Assembly (NCBI RefSeq): GCF_032854445.1
Contig: NC_088306.1
Location: forward strand, 19,563,764-19,627,763
DNA length: 64,000 nucleotides
From: Liolophura sinensis
Taxonomy: Eukaryota > Mollusca > Polyplacophora > Chitonida > Chitonidae
Direction: 5' to 3'
Shown: piece by piece, positions 23,626 through 32,600 of the stretch
How the letters are laid out: each line of letters begins with the position of its first letter
Numbering within the stretch: the first letter of the stretch is position 1
Program-made: the position numbers and the translations under genes
The notes under the pieces: generated by a model
The model's input: only the letters and a program-made list of their open reading frames with translations
Database searches by the model: none
Told to the model about the DNA's origin: nothing

Positions 23626-23889
23626 AAAAGTATCATAAACTTTAAATAGTTTGAAATAAATTCTAATATTCTTGACTGGGATCATTATATAACCTTGTTC
23701 AATTGAATGACTAGGCCGTTTTTTATTATTATTTATTTTTAGATGTGGACAAATGTCTTTAGATATGTACAAGCTGTCCTGTCTTCAGTATATGCCAACA
23801 ATTAAAGTGACCAGATCAATAACAACATATGTTTTACTTATTTATGAAAGAAACGTATATATAGAACCAATTTTATAAAATCTACGCGA

Positions 23890-24255
23890 AAAGGTGTCTC
23901 AGTAATCTGCGGATAGTCGTGGGTTTCCCCTGTGCTTTGTCCGGTTTCCTCCCACCTCAGTTACTGGTCTCCGTCGTATGTGAAATATTTTTGAGCACGT
24001 GGTAAAACACCAGTCTCGCTATTAGTTCAAGACCAGCTCATGCTGGCTTCCTGGTCGGCCGTACGTGAGAAGGTCTGTTAGCAACCTGCGGATGGTCGTG
24101 GGATTTCCCCGGGATCTGGTCGGTTTCCTCCCACCTCAGTTACTGGTCGACGTGGTATGTGAAATACTTTTGAGTACGGCGTAAAACACCAATCAATTAA
24201 TCACTCACTCACTCACTCACTCACTCAATCACTCACTCACTCAATCAATCAATCA
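23890..24255 (+). repeat. Two SINE-A copies of one variant in tandem
   Basis: Both copies have cccacctcagttactggtc where other copies read ccaccataatgctggcc. This shared variant suggests local duplication rather than independent insertion. The second copy ends in a (CACT)n microsatellite instead of the usual tail. Confidence 0.75.
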
Positions 24256-24639
24256 GATCAGCTCCTTTCACATTGGGTCCATCAAACGTTTGTAAACCAC
24301 CGCCCTTTGCTATATTCCAATCAGTCCTAACTTCACGCCTCATCGACCAGCCGAACCAGGTCAGAGCTGGGTTAGAGCCTGTGACCTCGCACGTTCACCT
24401 CGCGGCAAGAACACAGCGTCAGCGGGATGAGCAGCTCACTTGATCTACTTTATGCGTCATCGACAGAAATCATGATTGCTCACAGCATTTATAACTTCGA
24501 ATGAGTCTAAGAGTCTAAGAATAGAAATAAGTTTCATCAGTACAGTGTAGGTCTAATGTTCATGCTACAGATTTAAGAAATCAAATGCCACGGGTTTCAC
24601 ACAAAGCAGAAAATTTTACTGCTGAATTATCAAGTTCCA

Positions 24640-24750
24640 GTGGTAGTGGGTTTCACCCGGGCTCTGCCCAGTTTCCTCCCATCATAATGCTGGCCGCTGT
24701 CGTGTGGCATTTACGGCGTAAAACACCTATCAAATAAATAAATAAATCAA
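24640..24750 (+). repeat. SINE-A, 3' part only
   Basis: Runs from gtgggtttcacccgggctct through cccatcataatgctggccgc to a short (AATA)n tail. Confidence 0.75.
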
Positions 24751-25849
24751 ATTCCAGATACACATACCTACCAGGAGATCATAGGAGTATAGGAGAAAAT
24801 GGCGTTGACGGCACAAGAATGAAAGGTTATTATTAATTCCTATAACTAAAGTATTATATTTAACACTGTAAAGATCACTTCTGACCACTTTTATAAAGTG
24901 TTAATGTTTCAACACTCTTCAAAGTGTTCGCATTCCAGCATCAAAAAGTGGGTTATTCAACGCCTTTAAGCGACACTTGAAACAGAATTATATAAAAAAA
25001 TGTAACATTTTTATTGGAGCTGTAATTATAATTATAGTTGAACGCCACTTCGGTAATATTGCTCAGGGTTAAAGACAACGAAATAATATAGATATAATAA
25101 AAATGGGATGCATGGTGAGAAATACATGTAAATCCGTAAATGAATCCTTATTTTGCACTTCATGAAACGTTGAAACCTCTTTAACGTTATTTAAAACCCT
25201 TCCGAGAAGCCATGATAGTTGTTTTTTTCATTGTTGATAAAAAGAAATATCCCTATGTAGTAGTATCGACATAGTAGTATACAGAGTCTCACTGATGCGA
25301 GATTTCATTCAAACCACACGCTAGTCATACGAGCTTTCTATACTGTGGTTGTGTGTAATGTCCATGCAAATATAGATTTTTACACAGCTGTATTAGTTTA
25401 CCGGGTTACTGGGTCCCATCTATTTAATGATAACAGGCACGGGACGTGCGGATGCCAATCTTTCATAGCTTCCGGGAAAAATATGAAAACAGCGAAAATA
25501 TGTCGTATGTGGATAGTACATGTCTCTTTAAATGTTAGGCGCATTACATATGTATTGCGGGTGACCTCCACTTCGAGCCATCATGTAGACATACTCGTAA
25601 ATACGACTTAAAAAATTGCCAAGGTTAAGTAGCGATTTACCGATGGGGAAATGACGCGGAAAAACAGTTTCACTTCACGTAAATGAAAGCACGGAAAGTA
25701 AAGTAAAGATTCGGAAATCTTATCGAGAACAGAGCATTGAAGCAAGCAGAGCATATCTAGGGGAATACAGGCCTGCGTTGTGATGTAGTAAATGCCTCAG
25801 GGGCATGCGAATACAGATTATATAGTGTTTTTATTCGTAAAGAAAAGGT

Positions 25850-26430
25850 GTAGAGCCAGAGGAAGGATAAACGATGTTGACCGAAAGAAACAGGTAGGGT
25901 ACAAAAGGCTCTGATGCTGAGCCAGAGAGAGCACAAAAGGTGTTCACAGATAGAACGAGGGAGAGAGCTCAAGATTTGGTGATACTCTGCCAGGGAGAGA
26001 TTTAAAAGTGTTGAGTGACAGGGAAAGCACAAAAATGTGTTGACCGAAAAGCTATAGAAAGCAACAAAGGTGTTTACCAACGGAAGCAGGGAGAATTCAT
26101 AATGTGGCGATGTTGTGCCAGGGAGAGCTCGATAGGTGTTAACCGATAAAAAGAAGGAGGGCACGAAAGGTGTCATCAGTAGAGCCAGGGAGAAGACGAA
26201 AGATGTTGACCGATAGAAACAGGAAGAGCACAAAAAGTGTTGTCGATAGAACTCGGGAGAGCAAAAAGGTGTTGTCCGATACAAACAGAGAGATCACAAA
26301 AAGGGTTATCGATAGAGCCAGGAAGAGGACGAAATGTTTTCACCGTTACACCATATGAGAGCGCGAAAGGTGTTGCAATAGAACCCCGGAAAGCACAAGA
26401 AGGTGTTGGTCTTAAGAACAAGAGTACAAA
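25850..26430. repeat. 31-36 bp tandem repeat upstream of gene B
   Basis: Degenerate units such as gatagaaccagggagagcac followed by aaaaggtgttgacc, with about 31 bp between well-preserved copies. The array ends less than 200 bp before the gene B ATG, so it occupies the promoter or 5' UTR region. Overlapping frames on both strands are repeat artefacts. Confidence 0.85.
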
Positions 26431-26608
26431 AAGTAAAAGTTCCTGTAGTGGCCACATTTCGAAAGAACCTAAACATCGAGAATAGTCCGGTTGGAGTATA
26501 CGCAAATGGAAAGCACATGACAGGGAATATCCGAGTTCCAGTTTGCGTGGAGAAGGACCCATTTGAATCAGCTCAAGAAAGGTGGCTGTCCGATCGAACA
26601 GAGATGCC

Positions 26609-29600
26609 ATGAGGAAGAGAGATACAACAATGACGACAAGAGATACGGGGTGGGCCTGGATAATGCTTGTGGGTACGATCACCAACACATCTATGTTATT
26701 ACTAAGTTCTCATTATAACCAAGTCATTAATATGATATACTCCTATACATGTATATGTAGAATAGCATTTGTCCATTTAATCGAAATGTCTAACCTAGAT
26801 CACCGGCCCAGATAGCTCAGTTGATAGAACGTTCGCATCTTGAGCGGTAGACCCAGGGTCAACCCATGGTCGGGTCAAACCTGAGACTTTAAAAGAGGAA
26901 GTTGAGCGGTAGACCCAGGGTCAGTCCTGGGTCGGGTCAAACCTGAGACATTAAAAGAGGAATTTGTAACTTCCTCGCTTGGCGTTCAGTATTAAGGGGA
27001 TAGTGCAACGACTGGTTGACCCATATCAGTATAATGGAAAATCAAAATGGCACTGGCTATCGGCAGCTATGATATACAGATAAGCAAAAATAGCAAATGG
27101 CTCCCAATTTCACAACTGAATGATACTCTTCATATCAGATCTTAGTATTGTATTAAAATACTCCCTATAGCAATACTGCTACTTGTGGGATATTTACATC
27201 GGAGAATATCATATCAATAGAAAACAAATATCGGACAGGGGTCATACAAACAAATATCTCTGTTATCAGGGGAAATGTTTGATCATACAATAAATCATGT
27301 AGGCTAATACAAGTTATCCGCGGCCTGAAAGGGAATGTGTGGATTAAAACCCTGGGTGTGAAATTTTAACCCCGAGCCGCAATCGAAGCGTTAAAAATAA
27401 GCCCCGTTTACACTACCGCTTTTCAACCGGGCTCGGCCCGGCAAAAAATTGGGTAGTCTAAACGGGTTAAGCGTACTCGGCACCGTGCCAGATTTGACCG
27501 GGCCGAACCCCTCAACGAGAGGTAGGCTCGACCCAGCTGAAGCTCGGCTCGGCTAGCCAAACGTGTAGTGTAAACGCGTCAGCGTGCCTGGCCCGCTCAG
27601 AGGACTTAACTGCGCATGCTTAAAGGCAACTTCCACTTCCGGCTTTTCAATTGGCGCACTTTTTTTCGAACAATAAGAATTTAAATATGTCAACAAATCG
27701 TGGCGCAACTTGGACAAAAGAGGAGACAGAACAGCTATTAGCTATTTGGGCGAATTTGTAAACGAATTCTCCGAGACTGGCTATGAAAATAATTCAACGA
27801 GAACATCATACAGGTGGATGTATATGAGTTTCGAAAAGGCCGTCTGTATCTTTGCCTTACAACTACTGGCAGCGCCATTTTCGCAGCTGAATAAAGTGTT
27901 TGTACCTCCAATGTCTGAAGAGTGCCACAAATAAACAGCCCAACTCAACCTGAGTTGTCGTTCCTGTTTGTGATAATGGATTTGGCCCGCCAGCGAGGCG
28001 TGTAATGTAAACGGTACTTGTCAAGGGGGCTCGGCCCTGATCAAGCGCGACCCTGCTAAAATGGGCCCGGCCCGGCTGTAGTCTAAACGCGGCTATAGAC
28101 CCTTCTCAACCTGCGGATAACTCGAGGCCAGGTCCTTTGCATTGTTTTAATGTGATTGTATGTTGAATGTGATGAAAACACAACATTTTGAGTAATTCTA
28201 GACCAGTAACTTGCAATTAACCTTACTGCAATTTGTTTTACCTAATTCTTCTGAAGCCATGGTGCTAGGGGGCAGGTAATTTGCGAGTATTTATACATTT
28301 ATTGATACAGAGAGCATTTTAACACAAAAGTAAGACTTGATATGAAGAGTATCATTCAGTTGTGAAACTGGGAGCCGTTTTTGCTTATCTATATATCATA
28401 GTTGACGATCGTCTCATGTTTCCAGAAAATCCATTGATAAGCTTCAAAAACTACACTAGCAGTGTCACTCCGGAAAACATAAGCTTCATTTTGGCTCATT
28501 GTTTCAGGATTTTATTTTGCCACCATTTGTAGTGATGGGGCTCGTCACAAGTGATGAAATATTGAACCAAAAGAAAGCTTTCGTTTTTCGCAGCTACATT
28601 ACTTGTGTGTTACGGGTCATGTATGTTTTAAAAACAACCTGTTTGTCCACAGGCGTCAGTATCATCTACATGGTTGTAGCCGGCTATGCGCGAGGCTTCG
28701 GAATTTTTTATGCTGCTTTGGTAGAGGAGTTTGGCAGTTCAGCCTCAATGACGTCACTCGTTCAAGGCTTCCGGTATGGTGCGATTAGCATTTCCGGTAA
28801 GATGTTTTCTGCGTGTAAAATCCCTTGCTGTCTCCCATATTATCATGTGGACGTAAAAACTTGACATTTTAAACTGCAAAACCTCCGCTCCTTTCATTTT
28901 ATCCATTTTAACGAGGTGTTTATTTATTTAATTAATGGGGGCCTCCGTGGCCGAGGTGGCTGGCACCTACAAAATATCCATTGTAATATAAATTTCCATC
29001 ATAATATCGATGCTTAGCATTTCTGTCCATCCCAGTATCTCTGGCCATCCTAATATCTCTGCCCATCCTAGCTTCTCTGCCCATCTCAGCATCTCTGCCC
29101 ATCCTAGCATCTCTGCCCATCCCAGTATCTCTGTCCATCCCAGCATCTCTGCCCATCCCAGCATTTCTGTCCATCCCAGCATGTCTGTCTATCATAGCAT
29201 CTCTGTCCATCCTAGCATTTCTGCCCATCACAGCATGTCTGTCCATTTTATCATCCCTGGACATCATAGCATCCCTGGCCATCATATCATTGCCCACCAC
29301 AGCATCTCTATCATCCAAGCATCTCTGCCCACCCTAGCATCTCTGCCTATCCCAGCATCTCTGTCCGCCCTAGCATCTCTGCCCATCATAGCATCTCTGC
29401 CCATCATAGCATCTCTGCCCTTCATGGCATCTCTGCCCATCATAGCATTTCTGCCCATCACAGCATGTCTGTCCATTTTATCATCCCTGGACATCATAGC
29501 ATCCCTGGCCATCATATCATTGCCCACCACAGCATCTCTATCATCCAAGCATCTCTGCCCACCCTAGCATCTCTGCCTATCCCAGCATCTCTGTCCGCCC

Positions 29601-32600
29601 TAGCATCTCTGCCATCGTAGCATCTCTGCCCATGTTAGAATCTCTGCCTATGCCAGCATCCCTGTCCACCCTAGCATCTCTGCCCAGCACAGCATCTCTG
29701 CCCACCCTGGCATCTCTGCCCATCCTAGCTTCTCTGCTCTTCATAGTATCTCTGCCCAGCACAGCATCTCTGTCCACCATAGCATCTCTGCCCAGCACAG
29801 CATCTCTGCCCACCCTGGCATTTCTGCCCATCCTAGCTTCTCTGTTCATCATATTATCTCTGCCCAGCACAGCATATCTGCCCTTCATAGAATCTCTGCA
29901 CATCACAGCATCTCTGACCATCATAGCTTCTCTGTCCATCATAGCATCTTTGTCCACCATAGCATCTCTGCCCATCATAACACCAACGCCTAACCCACCA
30001 TAGTATCAAAACCTAGTTCATCCTCCCATGAAACTGAATCGTACAGTTCAAAAATTGAAAAATTGTTGACTATAGCATTACGCAAAGAGAGGGAATTCAC
30101 TCCGATTGCGGATCGAGTTAACAAAACCATGGGCTCATTACGAACTGATCGTTATGGCAGTTATGGCATTAATTTTGACAAGGTATTGGTGAAGTGCGGT
30201 TAATCATTTTTTTTTTCACATTTACGGTTTACACTTAGCTGTGCCCGGTCACTAAGCTTTGGTCCAGAACCGCCATGATGCAAGTCAACCAGTTTTGTTC
30301 CGTTTCTCCCACTAATAAACCGGACCGCCGTCATGCGAGTCAGTGAGTTTTGCTCGGTTTCTCCAACCCATAAACCGGACCGCCGTCATGCGAGTCTGTG
30401 AGTTTTGTTCAGGTTCTCCCACCCATAAACCGGACCGCCGTCATGAGGGTCCATAAGATTTGTCCCGTTTCACCCACCCATAAACCGGACCGCCGCCATG
30501 CGAGTCAGTGAGTTTTGTTCGGTTTCTCCCACCCATAAACTGGACCGTCATCATGTGAGTCAATAAGTTTTGTCCGGTTTCACCCATCTGTAAACCGGAC
30601 CGTCATCATGTGAGTCAGTAAGTTTTGTGCGATTTCCTATTATTATAAGCGGGTAATTTTTGTCTGGTTGAGCTCACTCATGAATCAAACACTCATCAAA
30701 TATAAGTTTCGTAGGGTTTATCCCTCACGTAAGTTTACATGATGGCCCAATCGCTCTGCAGTCTTCGTTTCTGTTCCAGCACCTATAGTGAGTGTCATGA
30801 CCGTGAGGTTCACCGAGAGGACTGTCCTACTTTTTGGCTCCCTCATCTTCTCTCTGGGTCTGATTCTCTCTTACTTCGCCCCCAACCTGGAGTTTCACGT
30901 CCTCACCCTGGGCTTAATGACAGGTCAGTGGCGCTATTTTCTGTTGCCCCACGCTCACCGCTAGTTAGGCGTTGGTGACATTAAGCTGTCCACGACGCTC
31001 CTCTAACAGGTGTGCTTAATAACGTTTGCTGTACACTTATCTATAACTTTGGTAACTTGTTAAAAGACTGTGGTGTGCCCTGGCACTTCGGGAAAATTTT
31101 TTAAGTATGGCGTTAAAGATTTGTGAAATAAATTCATTTATTTTATTTGATCAGTGTTTTACGTCGTATATATTTCACTTACACAACGGCAGTCAGCATT
31201 AACAATCATTTAAAGAAATAGATCCTTTTGAATGTGTGTGTGTTCTGAGGTTGATGAAGTGGGGTTTCATTTGCCTTCGGCTTCGACTTTCGGAGGTTTG
31301 TCAAGGACAAGAAAAAGAGTGATTTACTCCAAACACTCACGTTTTGTCAAGCCATAAAACATACCATCGTGTTATATTTGCAAAATTCAGAAGTTCTGCC
31401 TGAAACTCCAATCAAGTAAAACGTTTACTTAATTCCTGCTTTGTCGTCTTCTCCACTGATTCTCTCATGTTTCTTTCAGTCTTTATGAAAAGCTAGTGCT
31501 CAAAGGACGAATGTCTCTTTGACTCTACTTCCATGCTTGAATATATGGACTGTTTCAGTATTCAGTCACTTTAGAATTACGTCACTTCAGTATTTAGTCG
31601 CTTTTGTATTTAGTAACTGTAGTATATATAGTCAGTATAATGTTTAGACTATAGTAGTTAGTCACTATAGTAATTGGTCACTTTAGTAAATAGTCACTAA
31701 TATTCTGTCATTGTGCGAAAATATCACGTCGGTTCAAAGGAAGATTGTGTTTGGCATGGTTACGCTGTTAGTGCATAGTCTATTTCATTTAGCGAGTCGC
31801 CTATATTTAGGTGTCTGTAAATCAGTCATACTCGCTCCCAAAATTCCCTTTCGTCAGTGACACGTAACAGCACAAATTCTACACAATGATACGTTGAAGT
31901 TTCAAATTATTACCAAAAAATGCTGTTAAAGCACTTTTTCTAGTTCATAATGTTGATCTCCATAAACTTAGTTTCGACACCAAGAACTCATTGCCTCGGG
32001 TGACGTCATAATTATTAAAAAACAAGCTGCATGCTGGACAATGAGCGTGTAGAGTAATTTGCTTTACCCGTGATTGCACCAACAAAAGGATTTAACAAAC
32101 TCCACGCGGTAACACTCCTACACTATTGTCTCTGCAAAAATGATGACATCTCTTTAATTCCCGAATATCCATCTCTAAATCTATACTGCAGTGAGATGAT
32201 ATGCTACAAGAGGTAAAATAAAATTCATTAATTAAGCTTATACTATATCAAAACGTGTAAACAATGTCAAACATAGCAGAGTCGGTAACAGGGTTTACAG
32301 TCGAATCAATAGCAGTTTAAGTAGCTGGTGTTGCCTTCCATCAAAACATGTTAACTATGCCCAATATCCAGAATGCCACTGGTTTTTGAATAATTCTGAC
32401 GTCACCCTAGACAATGGGTTCTTGCTGACGAAACCGAGTTTATGAACTTTAACCCTGTGAATTAGATTTTCTTTGCAAGAATATGAACTTCCAACATGTA
32501 GAGCTTGTGTTGTTACGTGTCACTGGCTAAAGACAATCTTGGTAGCGAGTATGACCGATTTATAGACAGCTGAATATAGGCGACTTGCTGAAAGAAATAA

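Larger units (their letters stand above)
19906..26608. other. Intergenic region between transporter genes A and B
   Basis: No exon was recognised in 6.7 kb. It is dominated by repeats: a family-R fragment directly after the A stop codon, two tandem arrays (20090-20420, 20470-21290), a SINE-A (21597-21870), a long inverted-repeat element (22033-23252), four further SINE-A pieces (23480-24750) and a 31-36 bp array just before gene B. About 24760-25850 looks unique and AT-rich, with nothing I can assign. Confidence 0.6.
27066..28402. mobile_element. Composite bounded by ~80-bp inverted repeats
   Basis: The left arm (27066-27150: gctatgatatacagataagc, gaatgatactcttcatatca) is matched in reverse complement by the right arm (about 28325-28402). 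Between them lie a Harbinger-like relic (27401-28093) and a family-D repeat (about 28141-28285). This suggests an outer element later invaded by others. Confidence 0.65.

Noticed and set aside
25850-26420. Overlapping 60-175 codon frames before gene B
   Set aside because: All follow the 31-36 bp tandem repeat and look equally open on both strands.
26808-26880. tRNA gene suggested by gatagctcagttgatagaac
   Set aside because: It is the tRNA-derived head of a SINE-B. No full cloverleaf or acceptor stem closes, and other copies share the SINE body.
29010-29978. Long open frames on both strands with repetitive peptides (S-I-S-x-H-P and M-x-R-D-A)
   Set aside because: They arise from an 18-bp tandem repeat, which stays open on both strands. 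There are no splice sites or start context, and the array lies inside an intron of gene B.
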